From Paraburkholderia sp. DHOC27 (lineage in GTDB: Bacteria; Pseudomonadota; Gammaproteobacteria; Burkholderiales; Burkholderiaceae), in contig NZ_QVQV01000005.1 in NCBI RefSeq assembly GCF_003429005.1, forward strand, positions 113 through 64,112: a stretch of DNA of 64,000 bases, read 5' to 3'. Below the pieces are notes generated by a model. The model saw nothing but the letters and a program-made list of their open reading frames with translations. It was not told the DNA's origin and made no database searches. Shown here piece by piece: positions 42,973-51,775 of the stretch. A program made the translations under genes and the position numbers. Position 1 is the first letter of the stretch, and each line of letters opens with the position of its first letter.

Positions 42973-43656
42973 TCAGTCGATGTAGCGCAACCCCGCTTGC
43001 TGCAACGGTTCGCGCATGCTGTACATGTCGAGGCCGAGTACGCCGCTGGCGAGCTTCGCGCGCTTCGTCGCTTCGTTGGCCTCGCGCGCCATTGCCTTGT
43101 CCAGCACCTGCGGCGCCCAGGCGGACGGCACGACCACCACGCCGTCGTCGTCCGCCACGATCACATCACCGGGACTCGCCAGCGCGCCTGCGCACACTAC
43201 GGGGATGTTCACCGAGCCGAGTGTCGCCTTGATGGTGCCTTTCGCGGAGATCGCCTTGCTCCAGACCGGGAACTGCATCGACGTCAACTCGCGCACGTCG
43301 CGCACGCCAGCGTCGATGATAAGTCCACGCGCGCCGCGCGCCTTGAAGCTCGTTGCCAGCAGATCGCCGAAGTAACCATCGGTGCAATCCGCCGTCACCG
43401 CCGCAATGACGATATCGCCCGGCTGAATCTGCTCGGCGGCCACGTGCATCATCCAGTTGTCGCCCGGTTGCAGCAGCACCGTCACCGCCGTGCCGCTCGC
43501 CCGAGCGCCGACGTAAATCGGCCGCATATACGGCTTCAGCAGACCCGTGCGGCCCATTGCCTCGTGCACCGTGGCACTGCCGAACTCGCCGAGCTTCGTG
43601 GCTACGTCGGCGTCCGCGCGTCGAACGTTGCGATACACCACACCTAGTTCATACAT
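42973..43656 (-). CDS. galC: 4-Carboxy-4-hydroxy-2-oxoadipate aldolase
   Basis: Cleaves CHA to pyruvate and oxaloacetate, the last step of the protocatechuate 4,5/gallate route. 227 aa of the RraA-like class II aldolase family (LigK/GalC): ATVHEAMGRTGLLKPYMRPIY (conserved start of domain), DGYFGDLLATSFKARGARGL, IDAGVRDVRELTSMQFPVWS (the G..RD metal/substrate motif), and GDVIVADDDGVVVVP. The RD pair and the Asp (DDDGVV) used for divalent metal are present. AGGGA precedes ATG 43656. It lies 18 bases after the hydratase gene. Confidence 0.93.
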   Translation of the reverse strand: MYELGVVYRNVRRADADVATKLGEFGSATVHEAMGRTGLLKPYMRPIYVGARASGTAVTVLLQPGDNWMMHVAAEQIQPGDIVIAAVTADCTDGYFGDLLATSFKARGARGLIIDAGVRDVRELTSMQFPVWSKAISAKGTIKATLGSVNIPVVCAGALASPGDVIVADDDGVVVVPSAWAPQVLDKAMAREANEATKRAKLASGVLGLDMYSMREPLQQAGLRYID

Positions 43657-43674
43657 GATCAGTTTCCCTTATTT

Positions 43675-44697
43675 TTAGCGCGCCAGCTTCAGCGCCGCAT
43701 CCAGCCGCGGATAAACACGGCGCGCGTTACCTTCATAGATCTTGTAGCGATCGGCGGTGTCGATGTGCGCGGCCTCGACATAGCGCTTCGTATCGTCGAA
43801 ATAGTGGCCCGTTTCCGGATCGATGCCGCGTACTGCGCCAATCATTTCGCTGGCAAACAGAATGTTGTCGACGGGAATCACGCGCGTCAGCAGATCGATG
43901 CCCGGCTGATGGTAGACACAGGTGTCGAAGAAAATGTTGTTGAGCAGATGATCCTGCAGCAACGGCTTTTTCATTTCCTGCGCGAGTCCGCGGAAGCGTC
44001 CCCAGTGATACGGCACCGCGCCGCCGCCATGTGGAATCACGAAGCGCAGCGTGGGGAAATCGCGGAACAGGTCCGACGTGAGACATTGCATGAAGGCGGT
44101 GGTGTCCGCGTTCAGATAATGCGCGCCGGTGGTGTGGAAACACGCATTGCAGCTCGTACTCACGTGGATCATGGCGGGGATGTCGTACTCCACCATCTTC
44201 TCGTAGATCGGATACCAGTAACGGTCCGACAACGGCGGGCTGGTCCAGTGCCCCCCTGAAGGGTCCGGATTCAGATTGATCGCCACGTTGCCGTATTGCT
44301 CCACGCACTTCACCAGTTCGGGGATGCAGGTGGCCACATCCACGCCGGGACTTTGCGGCAGCATCGCGGCGGGAATGAAATGCTCGGGAAACAACTGGCT
44401 CACGCGGTAGCACAGTTCATTGCAGATCGCCGCCCACGTGCTCGACACTTCGAGGTCGCCGATGTGATGCGCCATGAAACTCGCGCGCGGGCTGAAGATG
44501 GTCAGGTCGAGGCCGCGCTCGCGCATCAGCCGCAACTGATTGCTTTCGATCGACTCGCGCAGCTCGTCGTCGCTGATCTGCAATTCGGACACCTTCGGCA
44601 TCTCCGACGGCTGCTTGATGCCTGCCACCTGGCGGTTGCGCCAGGCCTCCAGCGCTTTGGGCGCCGTGGTGTAGTGCCCGTGAATATCGATGATCAT
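43675..44697 (-). CDS. ligJ: 4-Oxalomesaconate hydratase, amidohydrolase (LigJ) type
   Basis: Hydrates 4-oxalomesaconate to 4-carboxy-4-hydroxy-2-oxoadipate. 340 aa amidohydrolase fold: metal motif MIIDIHGHY at the very start (D-x-H-x-H), EHFIPAAMLPQSPGVDVATC, YDIPAMIHVSTSC, RFVIPHGGGAVPYHWGRFRG and NIFFDTCVYHQPGIDLL, with NILFASEMIGAVRGIDPETG near the end. The Pseudomonas gallate cluster uses an unrelated hydratase (GalB); this operon has the sphingomonad-type LigJ enzyme instead. ATG 44697 fits the family start. It is about 60 bases downstream of the transporter gene. Confidence 0.92.
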   Translation of the reverse strand: MIIDIHGHYTTAPKALEAWRNRQVAGIKQPSEMPKVSELQISDDELRESIESNQLRLMRERGLDLTIFSPRASFMAHHIGDLEVSSTWAAICNELCYRVSQLFPEHFIPAAMLPQSPGVDVATCIPELVKCVEQYGNVAINLNPDPSGGHWTSPPLSDRYWYPIYEKMVEYDIPAMIHVSTSCNACFHTTGAHYLNADTTAFMQCLTSDLFRDFPTLRFVIPHGGGAVPYHWGRFRGLAQEMKKPLLQDHLLNNIFFDTCVYHQPGIDLLTRVIPVDNILFASEMIGAVRGIDPETGHYFDDTKRYVEAAHIDTADRYKIYEGNARRVYPRLDAALKLAR

Positions 44698-44760
44698 CGC
44701 TTCTCCAGAAAACTGATCAAATCGCTGGCGCGGCCACACATGGCCACCGCACCGGCTTCG

Positions 44761-46161
44761 TTAATGCGCCGCAGTCGGATGCGGCGTCGCTTCCTCACTG
44801 ACCTTCGTGCGTTGCGCCAGCAGAATGGCGATGGCCGCCAGCGTGGCGGGAATCGCGAGCATCGCGAGAATCGCGCCGAACTGCCAGCCGAGGCCGAGTA
44901 ACGCACCGCCAATCGCGGAACCGAAGATGCTGCCGAAGCGGCCCATGCCGAGCATCCAGCTCACGCCGGTGGCCCGCGCGACGGTCGGGTAACGGCTCGG
45001 CGCGAACGCGTTCAGCCCCGTCTGCGCGCCGCTCATGCAGAAGCCCGCGGCGAACACCAGCACGGTGAGCGAGGACGACAACGCGCCGATCCAGCCGAGT
45101 CCGAGCACACACAGCGCACCGCCCACGTACGCGGCACTGATGACTGGCGCCGGGCGCACCTTGTCCATCATCCAGCCCACCAGAATCGAGCCCACCGTGC
45201 CGCCTATCTGGAACATGGCCGTGACGTTGGCCGCGGTAGTGACGGTCAGACCGGCATCCCTCATCAAGCTCGGCAGCCAGCCGGTCAGCAGATAGATCAC
45301 CAGCAGGCCCATGAAGTACGTGACCCACAGCGCCCCGGTCATGAAACCGTAGCCCTGCGAAAACAGCACGCCGATCGGCTTGCGCGTGGGTAGCGGCGGC
45401 TCGTTGGAGATAAACACCTCGTCGCCGTTGAAGCGCGCGCCGCACACCCGGCCCAGCACCTTGCCGATCCGCGCGGCAGGCGCGCCGCGCACTGCCATCA
45501 AACGGGCCGATTCAGGCAGCAGCCAAAGCTGGATCGGCAACAGCGCCAGCGGCAACGCACCGCCGAAGATCAGCACCGCACGCCAGCCGTGCTCGGGAAT
45601 CAGCCAGCCCGCCGCGAAGCCAATCAACGCCGAACCCAGATTGAAGCCGCAAAACATGATGGTGATGAGCAAGGCGCGCTTGCGCTGCGGCGCGTACTCG
45701 GACAGCAGCGTCGTGGTGTTAGGCATGGCCGCGCCCAGGCCGATGCCGGTCAGCAAACGCAGCAAGGCCATGACCGGCGCAGATTGCGTGAACGCCGTGC
45801 TGATCGTGAAAACGCCGAACAGGAAAATGGACGTGAGCAACACCCACTTGCGGCCGACGCGATCCGATGCCGGTCCGGCAGTCAATGCGCCGATCACGAG
45901 CCCGATGGGCGCCGCGCTCATCACGAGACCGAATGCGGGCCGCGAGATGCCCCAGTCGTGGATGATGGACGGCGCGATAAAGCCCATGATGGCGACGTCC
46001 ATGCCGTCGGCCGTCACGATCAGAAAGCACAGCGCCACGAGTAGCCACTGGTAAGGAGAAATGGCCCGCTCGTCGATGAAGGCCTTGATGTCGATGACCC
46101 TGCCGCCGATTCCCGCGCCGGTAAATCCGCTTCTTACGCCGCCTGTCTGTCCATAGCTCAT
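44761..46161 (-). CDS. galT: Aromatic-acid:H+ symporter (MFS, GalT/PcaK type)
   Basis: 466 aa, 12 helices, aromatic acid:H+ symporter family. It has the family's N-terminal cytoplasmic segment, then CFLIVTADGMDVAIMGFIAPSI with the substrate-critical Asp in helix 1 (DGMD), GPASDRVGRKWVLLTSI (loop 2-3 motif), LLTGIGLGAAMPNTTTLLSEY and LPESARLMAVRG after helix 6. The start at ATG 46161 is preceded by AGGAGA; a TTG one codon upstream is a less likely start. Position right after gallate dioxygenase makes gallate the likely substrate. Confidence 0.93.
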   Translation of the reverse strand: MSYGQTGGVRSGFTGAGIGGRVIDIKAFIDERAISPYQWLLVALCFLIVTADGMDVAIMGFIAPSIIHDWGISRPAFGLVMSAAPIGLVIGALTAGPASDRVGRKWVLLTSIFLFGVFTISTAFTQSAPVMALLRLLTGIGLGAAMPNTTTLLSEYAPQRKRALLITIMFCGFNLGSALIGFAAGWLIPEHGWRAVLIFGGALPLALLPIQLWLLPESARLMAVRGAPAARIGKVLGRVCGARFNGDEVFISNEPPLPTRKPIGVLFSQGYGFMTGALWVTYFMGLLVIYLLTGWLPSLMRDAGLTVTTAANVTAMFQIGGTVGSILVGWMMDKVRPAPVISAAYVGGALCVLGLGWIGALSSSLTVLVFAAGFCMSGAQTGLNAFAPSRYPTVARATGVSWMLGMGRFGSIFGSAIGGALLGLGWQFGAILAMLAIPATLAAIAILLAQRTKVSEEATPHPTAAH

Positions 46162-46301
46162 CAAATGTCTCCTGTCTCCTCTGTCTCGCGTTTCCGGTCA
46201 CCGGTCGAGGCATCCATACATGCCTGGGTTCGTGCATGAGGCAATGCGCGTTTCGCGTCTTGAGCACCATGAAGAACCCACCTCTAACGGCGACCCGCTG
46301 A

Positions 46302-47603
46302 TCAAGCTTTTTGCTGTTCCGTGCTGTCCCACGCCAGCTTGCCCGCCGCTTTTCCCGCGACCGAATACAGCGCGCCCGGCGCATTACGGGTGCGTTGAAA
46401 ATCCTCCAGCGTTTCGCCACGCATGGCCGCATAGATGTGCAGGTTCGATACGCCGAGTACCGCACCCAGTTTTTCGAGCATGAAAAAGATCACGCCGTAA
46501 TGCAGCAGGCCGCGCCAGTCGCGTTGCCGAATCAGTTCGCGCTCCTGATCACTGAGTTCCGCGGCCGCGAAGCTCGCTTCCGGATCGTGCAGGAAAGCCG
46601 CACGATGCTCGGGCTCGACCATGCGGTGCAGGAAATCGTTGATGCGGTAGGCGCGCACCGCGACTTCGATCGAGAACGGATAGGTGCCTTCCAGCTTCTC
46701 GACGCCCGCGAGTGCCTCGGCCATTCGTTGTCGGTGACGCTCGGCGACGGAGGGCAACGATTCACCGTCTACGCCTTCGTAGATGGCGGTGGCGATGCCT
46801 GCCATCGACGGCAGGTAGTAGCTGCGATGCTTGCAGACCACGCCTGCGGGCAGCGCGCCGCGCATGGTGAGCCACATCACGACCTCGGCGCCTTCGAAGC
46901 CACCCAGTTCCGCGTATTCCGCGAGGGTCATGCTGGCCAGTTGCTCCGGGTCGCGCTCGAACAGGTCGAGAAAACGCTGGTCCCATGCGGTGTTGTTGAA
47001 GCCCGCACGCTCGCCATGCACTTGATGCGACAGGCCGCCGGTCGCGACGATGGCCACCTTGAGATCCTCGGGATAGCTTTCAATGGCGCGCCGCAGCGCC
47101 TGGCCCAGCTTGTAGAAGCGGCGCGCACTCGGCATGGGCAGCTGCAGCACGCCCATCTGCAACGGCACGAGCTTCACCGGCCATTCCGGCTTGTGCGGAC
47201 ACAGCATCGACAGCGGCGAAAAGCATCCGTGATCGAGCGCCTTGTTCTGGAAGAAGGACATGTCGAACTCGTCGGTCATCAGCGAATTGCCGATGTGTGC
47301 GGCCAGTGCCGGATGTCCCTTGATGGGTGGCAGATCGCGCGCGCCGCCGCCCTCGTCCGCGACATGCCATTCCGGACCGACGCCCAGCGTGAAGGCCGAA
47401 TAGTGGTCGAAGAAGAACGAGGTGACGTGGTCGTTGTAGATGGTGACGAGCACATCGGGTTGCTTTTCGGCCAGCCAGTCCGCGAGCGGTGCGAAATTCT
47501 CGAAGATCGGTGCCCACACCGGATCGTCGCGCTTGTTCTTGTCGAACGCGAAACCGATGGTGGGAGTGTGCGAGGCAGCAATGCCGCCGATGATCCGTGC
47601 CAT
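46302..47603 (-). CDS. galA: Gallate dioxygenase (fused LigB-LigA extradiol type)
   Basis: Opens the gallate ring at the 4,5 bond with ferrous iron and O2 to give 4-oxalomesaconate. 433 aa; the N-terminal about 290 residues are the LigB-type catalytic domain with iron ligands His12 (ASHTP) and His59 (YNDHVTSFF) and active-site ATGGLSHQVHGERAG. The C-terminal about 125 residues are LigA-like (YRINDFLHRMVEPEHRAAFL, WRGLLHYGVIFFMLEKLGAVLG). Protocatechuate 4,5-dioxygenases have these as separate subunits; gallate-specific GalA/DesB have them fused as here. GGAGGAATTC precedes ATG 47603. First gene of the operon. Confidence 0.93.
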   Translation of the reverse strand: MARIIGGIAASHTPTIGFAFDKNKRDDPVWAPIFENFAPLADWLAEKQPDVLVTIYNDHVTSFFFDHYSAFTLGVGPEWHVADEGGGARDLPPIKGHPALAAHIGNSLMTDEFDMSFFQNKALDHGCFSPLSMLCPHKPEWPVKLVPLQMGVLQLPMPSARRFYKLGQALRRAIESYPEDLKVAIVATGGLSHQVHGERAGFNNTAWDQRFLDLFERDPEQLASMTLAEYAELGGFEGAEVVMWLTMRGALPAGVVCKHRSYYLPSMAGIATAIYEGVDGESLPSVAERHRQRMAEALAGVEKLEGTYPFSIEVAVRAYRINDFLHRMVEPEHRAAFLHDPEASFAAAELSDQERELIRQRDWRGLLHYGVIFFMLEKLGAVLGVSNLHIYAAMRGETLEDFQRTRNAPGALYSVAGKAAGKLAWDSTEQQKA

Positions 47604-48191
47604 GCCTGAATTCCTCCAGAAACGCCCGTGTTTCGCGTTTCTCTTGTGCGCTGCGATTCGTTACGTGGGCGGCGGGCGGATCGCGGCATCCAGCGCATTG
47701 CGTTGCCGATAAACGAAACTCAAACCGTCGCCTGCTGGAAAGACCGTAGCGAACTGGCGCGAGCGCCGACAGTCCGGGTTAACCCAATGCATTGACAAAA
47801 GTTCATGGTTTTTGATGTTTTAGATGGCACGCCAATGGGTCAACATGGCGCCAGAAGGCCCGTCCGGCAAGGCAAAGCGCGGATCGACGAGATATGCGTA
47901 GAGATTTTTCGGGCGAATTTACCTGATCAATGCCAATAAATAGATTAGATGGCACTGGAATCAAGTAGCAATCAGCCCGTGAATTAGCGGCCTTGCTGGG
48001 CGGTTGGTGGTCGATTCGATGGGTCTGCCGACGCGCCCCCAAACAGGCGCTTATCGACAAGGGGCGGTAGACGGCAGATCCGTTGCAGATTCAGGCCGCC
48101 TTCGAGCCGCCAAACGGCCTATGCCATTCGCCGGAACGACGCGGAGGCGCGCGTGGCGTAAAATACGCGCTTTCCCGAAATTCTCGCCACC
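47604..48191. other. Divergent galA/ribBA control region
   Basis: No supported gene. It should hold the galA promoter with its GalR/LysR site on the minus strand and the ribBA promoter on the plus strand. A GGGTTAACCC palindrome lies at 47776-47785, about 175 bases before galA. A TAAAAT box at 48159-48164 is a candidate -10 for ribBA. No FMN riboswitch sequence (RFN element) was seen. Confidence 0.55.
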
Positions 48192-49319
48192 ATGACGCTC
48201 GCCTCCACTCTTGAGATCATTGCCGAACTGAAAGCCGGCCGGATGGTGATCCTTGTCGACGAAGAAGACCGCGAAAACGAGGGCGACCTCGTGATCGCCG
48301 CCGAATTCGTCACGCCGGAGGCGATCAATTTCATGGCGCGCTACGGCCGTGGACTGGTCTGTCTGACGCTGACGCAGGAGCGCTGCAAGCAGCTCAACCT
48401 GCCGCTCATGACCTACCGTAACGGCACGCAGTACGGCACGGCCTTCACGGTCAGCATTGAGGCCGCGGAAGGCGTCACCACGGGCATTTCGGCCGCCGAC
48501 CGCGCCCGCACGATCCTTGCCGCAGTGGCGCACGACGCGCGTCCCGAGCAGATCGTGCAGCCGGGCCACGTGTTCCCGATCATGGCGCAACCCGGCGGCG
48601 TGCTGGTGCGCGCGGGTCACACCGAAGCGGGCTGCGATTTCACGGCGCTCGCCGGGCTCACGCCGGCCGCGGTGATCTGCGAGATCATCAAGGACGACGG
48701 CACGATGGCACGCCTGCCGGACCTGATCGAGTTCGCGGACGAGCATCAGTTGAAGATCGGCACCATTGCCGATCTGATTCACTATCGCAGCCGTACCGAG
48801 TCGATCGTCGAGCGCATCTGCGAGCGCACCATGCAGACCGCACACGGCCCGTTCCGCGCGGTGATGTATCTCGACCAGCCGAGCGGCCAGCCGCATATCG
48901 CGCTGGTGCGCGGCACGCCCACGCCGGAACGCGAAACGCCGGTGCGGGTGCACGAACCGCTGTCGGTGCTGGACCTGCTGGAGGTCAGCACGTCCACCCA
49001 CTCGTGGACGCTGGACGCCGCCATGAAAGAAATCGCGGAGCGCGATCTGGGCGTGGTGGTGCTGCTCAATTGCGGCGATTCGAAAGAACACCTGATCGAC
49101 GTCTTCAAGGCATTCGATTCGAAGGACCGGGCCGAAGCCCTCAAGCGTCGTCCGGTCGACTTCAAGACCTACGGCATCGGCGCGCAGATTCTGCGTCAGC
49201 TGGGCGTCGGCAAGATGCAGGTGCTGTCGAACCCGCGCAAGCTGGGCAGCATGTCGGGCTACGGCCTCGAAGTGACCGGTTTCGTGCCCATGCCGGGTTG
49301 CGACGCGCAAAAGCCTTAA
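48192..49319 (+). CDS. ribBA: RibBA: DHBP synthase with degenerate GTP cyclohydrolase II domain
   Basis: 375 aa. The N-terminal 205 residues are a complete 3,4-dihydroxy-2-butanone-4-phosphate synthase: VDEEDRENEGDLVIAAEFV (metal/substrate motif), YGRGLVCLTLTQER, GHTEAGCDFTALAGL. The C-terminal domain follows the GTP cyclohydrolase II fold in part (YGIGAQILRQLGVGKM, LGSMSGYGLEVTGFVP) but has none of the zinc-binding cysteines (C-x10-C-x-C) nor the RIHSEC and QEGRGIG motifs. It is therefore very likely inactive as a cyclohydrolase, as in other betaproteobacteria, and riboflavin synthesis needs a separate RibA. ribH follows 111 bases later. Confidence 0.94.
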   Translation: MTLASTLEIIAELKAGRMVILVDEEDRENEGDLVIAAEFVTPEAINFMARYGRGLVCLTLTQERCKQLNLPLMTYRNGTQYGTAFTVSIEAAEGVTTGISAADRARTILAAVAHDARPEQIVQPGHVFPIMAQPGGVLVRAGHTEAGCDFTALAGLTPAAVICEIIKDDGTMARLPDLIEFADEHQLKIGTIADLIHYRSRTESIVERICERTMQTAHGPFRAVMYLDQPSGQPHIALVRGTPTPERETPVRVHEPLSVLDLLEVSTSTHSWTLDAAMKEIAERDLGVVVLLNCGDSKEHLIDVFKAFDSKDRAEALKRRPVDFKTYGIGAQILRQLGVGKMQVLSNPRKLGSMSGYGLEVTGFVPMPGCDAQKP

Positions 49320-49430
49320 ACTCGAGGCCCTTTAGACCACCGCCGGCGCCGGCATCGCGCCGGCCAGCACTTAGCTGATCCGATCAATCAAGCGCAATAG
49401 CGCCTAACCAGACAACACTACGGACTCACT

Positions 49431-49946
49431 ATGGAAATCGGACAATATCAACCGAACCTCGACGGCGACGGCCTGCGCATCGGCATCGTGCAGGCGCGCT
49501 TTAACGAACCCGTGTGCAACGGCCTCGCGGATTCGTGCATCGAAGAACTCGAACGCCTCGGCGTGACTGGCGAAGACGTGCTGCTGGTCACCGTACCGGG
49601 CGCGCTGGAAATTCCGCTGGCGCTGCAAAAGCTCGCCGAAAGCGCACAGTTCGACGCGCTGATCGCACTCGGCGCGGTGATTCGCGGCGAGACGTACCAC
49701 TTCGAACTGGTGTCTAACGAAAGCGGTGCCGGCATCTCGCGTATCGCGCTCGATTTCGGCATTCCGGTCGCCAACGCCGTGCTCACGACCGAGACCGACG
49801 AACAGGCCGTCGCACGCATGACGGAGAAGGGTCGCGATGCTGCACGCGTGGCAGTCGAAATGGCGAACCTGGCGGTTGCTCTCGAACAACTCGGCGGCGA
49901 CGATGACGACGAAGAGGAAGACGAGGACGAAGAGGAACAAGCATGA
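49431..49946 (+). CDS. ribH: 6,7-Dimethyl-8-ribityllumazine synthase with acidic tail
   Basis: Condenses 5-amino-6-ribitylaminouracil with dihydroxybutanone phosphate. 171 aa; family motifs GIVQARFNEPVCNGLADSC, VPGALEIPLALQKLA and GAVIRGETYHFELVSNESG. The last 17 residues are nearly all Asp/Glu after GG. This is about 15 residues longer than typical RibH and the tail is probably outside the capsid-forming fold. The stop overlaps the nusB start by 4 bases. Confidence 0.96.
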   Translation: MEIGQYQPNLDGDGLRIGIVQARFNEPVCNGLADSCIEELERLGVTGEDVLLVTVPGALEIPLALQKLAESAQFDALIALGAVIRGETYHFELVSNESGAGISRIALDFGIPVANAVLTTETDEQAVARMTEKGRDAARVAVEMANLAVALEQLGGDDDDEEEDEDEEEQA

Positions 49947-50377
49947 AGAGCGCTCGCCGACGTTCCCGCGAACTGGCCACGCAGGGGCTGTATCAGTGGC
50001 TGCTGTCGGGTTCCCCCGGCGGTGAGATCGACGCGCAGTTGCGCGGCGCACAGGGCTTCGACAAGGCCGACCACGAACACCTGGACGCGCTGCTGCATGG
50101 CGTGATCCGCGATTCGGAAGCGCTTTCCGCCGACCTCACGCCGTGCCTCGACCGCCCCATCGACCAGCTCTCGCCGGTCGAACGCGCGGTGCTGCTGGTG
50201 GCCGCGTATGAGTTGAAGAATCACGTCGACATTCCGTACCGCGTGGTGATCAACGAAGCAGTGGAACTGGCCAAGACCTTCGGTGGCGCGGACGGCTACA
50301 AGTACGTCAACGGCGTGCTGGACAAGCTGTCGGCGAAGCTGCGCGTCGACGAAACGCAGGCGGCCCGCAAGCACTGA
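49943..50377 (+). CDS. nusB: Transcription antitermination factor NusB
   Basis: Binds boxA RNA with NusE (S10) for rRNA antitermination. 144 aa, all helical; starts KSARRRSRELATQGLYQWLL with the basic RNA-binding N-terminus, then PIDQLSPVERAVLLVAAYEL, IPYRVVINEAVELAKTFGG and KYVNGVLDKLSAKLR. ATGA overlap with ribH; the ribH-nusB order is widespread in proteobacteria. Confidence 0.96.
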   Translation: MKSARRRSRELATQGLYQWLLSGSPGGEIDAQLRGAQGFDKADHEHLDALLHGVIRDSEALSADLTPCLDRPIDQLSPVERAVLLVAAYELKNHVDIPYRVVINEAVELAKTFGGADGYKYVNGVLDKLSAKLRVDETQAARKH

Positions 50378-50457
50378 GGCCGTTGCTGTGCTGTAGTGGA
50401 GGCGCTGTTGTCGGCGCTCTGCACGAGACGTGAATCCGCACTTACCGTACTGATCGT

Positions 50458-51651
50458 ATGAACACCGTGACCGAACCACTGGTACGGCTTGCTGCGCGGG
50501 TCGACGCCATCCAGCCGTTCTATGTGATGGAGCTGGCCAAAGAGGCCGCATTGCTGGAACGTGCGGGGCGCGACATCATCCACATGGGAATCGGCGAGCC
50601 CGATTTCACCGCGCCCGAGCCGGTCATCGAAGCAGCCGCGAGCGCGTTGCGCCGCGGCGTCACGCAGTACACCAGCGCGGTGGGGCTGCACGCGCTGCGC
50701 GAGGCGATTGCCGGGCACTACGCGCGGTTCTACGGCATCGACGTGGATCCGGCGCGCATCGTGGTCACGGCCGGCGCCTCGGCGGCGTTGCTGCTCGCGT
50801 GCGCCGCGCTCGTGGATCGCGACGACGAAGTGCTGATGCCGGATCCGAGCTATCCGTGCAACCGTCACTTCGTGGCGGCCTCCGAAGGCAAACCCGTGCT
50901 GGTGCCGAGCGGTCCGGCCGAGCGCTTCCAGCTCACCGCCGCTGACGTAGAGCGCCTGTGGAACCCGCATACGCGTGGCGTGCTGCTCGCCTCGCCGTCG
51001 AATCCCACCGGCACCTCCATCGAACCCGCCGAACTGGAACGCATTGTCAAAGCCGTGCGGGCACGCGGCGGCTTCACGATCGTCGACGAAATCTATCAAG
51101 GCCTGAGTTACGACGCGCACCCCGTCTCCGCCCTTTCGTACGGCGAGGACGTCATCACGGTCAACAGCTTCTCGAAGTACTTCAACATGACCGGCTGGCG
51201 GCTTGGCTGGCTGGTCGTGCCGCCGACGCTCGTGGGCGCGTTCGAAAAGCTCGCGCAGAATCTGTTCATCTGCGCCTCGGCGCTCGCGCAACACGCAGCA
51301 CTCGCCTGCTTCGAACCGGATACGCTCGCCATCTACGAAGCGCGCCGGCTCGAGTTCAAGCGCCGCCGCGACTTCATTGCGCCGGCGCTCGAATCACTGG
51401 GCTTCTCGGTGCCCGTGATGCCGGATGGCGCCTTCTACGTGTACGCGGATTGCAGCCAGGTCAACCATGCAGCGGCCGGCGACAGCGCCGCGCTCACCAA
51501 GGCCATGCTGCATGACGCCGGTGTGGTGCTGGTGCCTGGGATGGACTTCGGCCATTACGCGCCGCGCTCGTATATCCGGCTGTCGTACGCGACGGCTTAT
51601 CCGAAGCTCGAAGATGCGGTGGCGCGCTTGCGCGGATTCTTCAACCGCTGA
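50458..51651 (+). CDS. PLP-dependent aminotransferase, class I/II
   Basis: 397 aa fold-type I aminotransferase: IIHMGIGEPDFTAPEPVIEA, VTAGASAALLLACAALVDRDD, LASPSNPTGTSIEP, and the PLP Lys in SFSKYFNMTGWRLGWLV. It resembles AspC/AlaC-type aspartate or alanine transaminases, but the specificity is not given by sequence. ATG 50458 sits 80 bases after nusB; it is probably transcribed with it and stops at a strong terminator. Confidence 0.9.
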   Translation: MNTVTEPLVRLAARVDAIQPFYVMELAKEAALLERAGRDIIHMGIGEPDFTAPEPVIEAAASALRRGVTQYTSAVGLHALREAIAGHYARFYGIDVDPARIVVTAGASAALLLACAALVDRDDEVLMPDPSYPCNRHFVAASEGKPVLVPSGPAERFQLTAADVERLWNPHTRGVLLASPSNPTGTSIEPAELERIVKAVRARGGFTIVDEIYQGLSYDAHPVSALSYGEDVITVNSFSKYFNMTGWRLGWLVVPPTLVGAFEKLAQNLFICASALAQHAALACFEPDTLAIYEARRLEFKRRRDFIAPALESLGFSVPVMPDGAFYVYADCSQVNHAAAGDSAALTKAMLHDAGVVLVPGMDFGHYAPRSYIRLSYATAYPKLEDAVARLRGFFNR

Positions 51652-51691
51652 ACGGGCTGAAGGCGATGTGTGGAATGCCAGCGCCAGAATG

Positions 51692-51720
51692 AAAAAAAGC
51701 ACCCGAGGGTGCTTTTTTGT
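51692..51720. terminator. Bidirectional terminator, aminotransferase / lytic transglycosylase
   Basis: AAAAAAAGCACCC-GA-GGGTGCTTTTTT: a perfect stem with T-runs on both strands, between two convergent genes. Confidence 0.92.
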
Positions 51721-51775
51721 TTTGCAGCTTGTGCTCTTCGACTTCACGGCTCAGCGTGTAGCGCTCGAAGTCAGT

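Noticed and set aside
47604..48191. FMN riboswitch before ribBA (or before ribD)
   Set aside because: No RFN consensus such as GGGTGAAATTCCC was seen in either leader.
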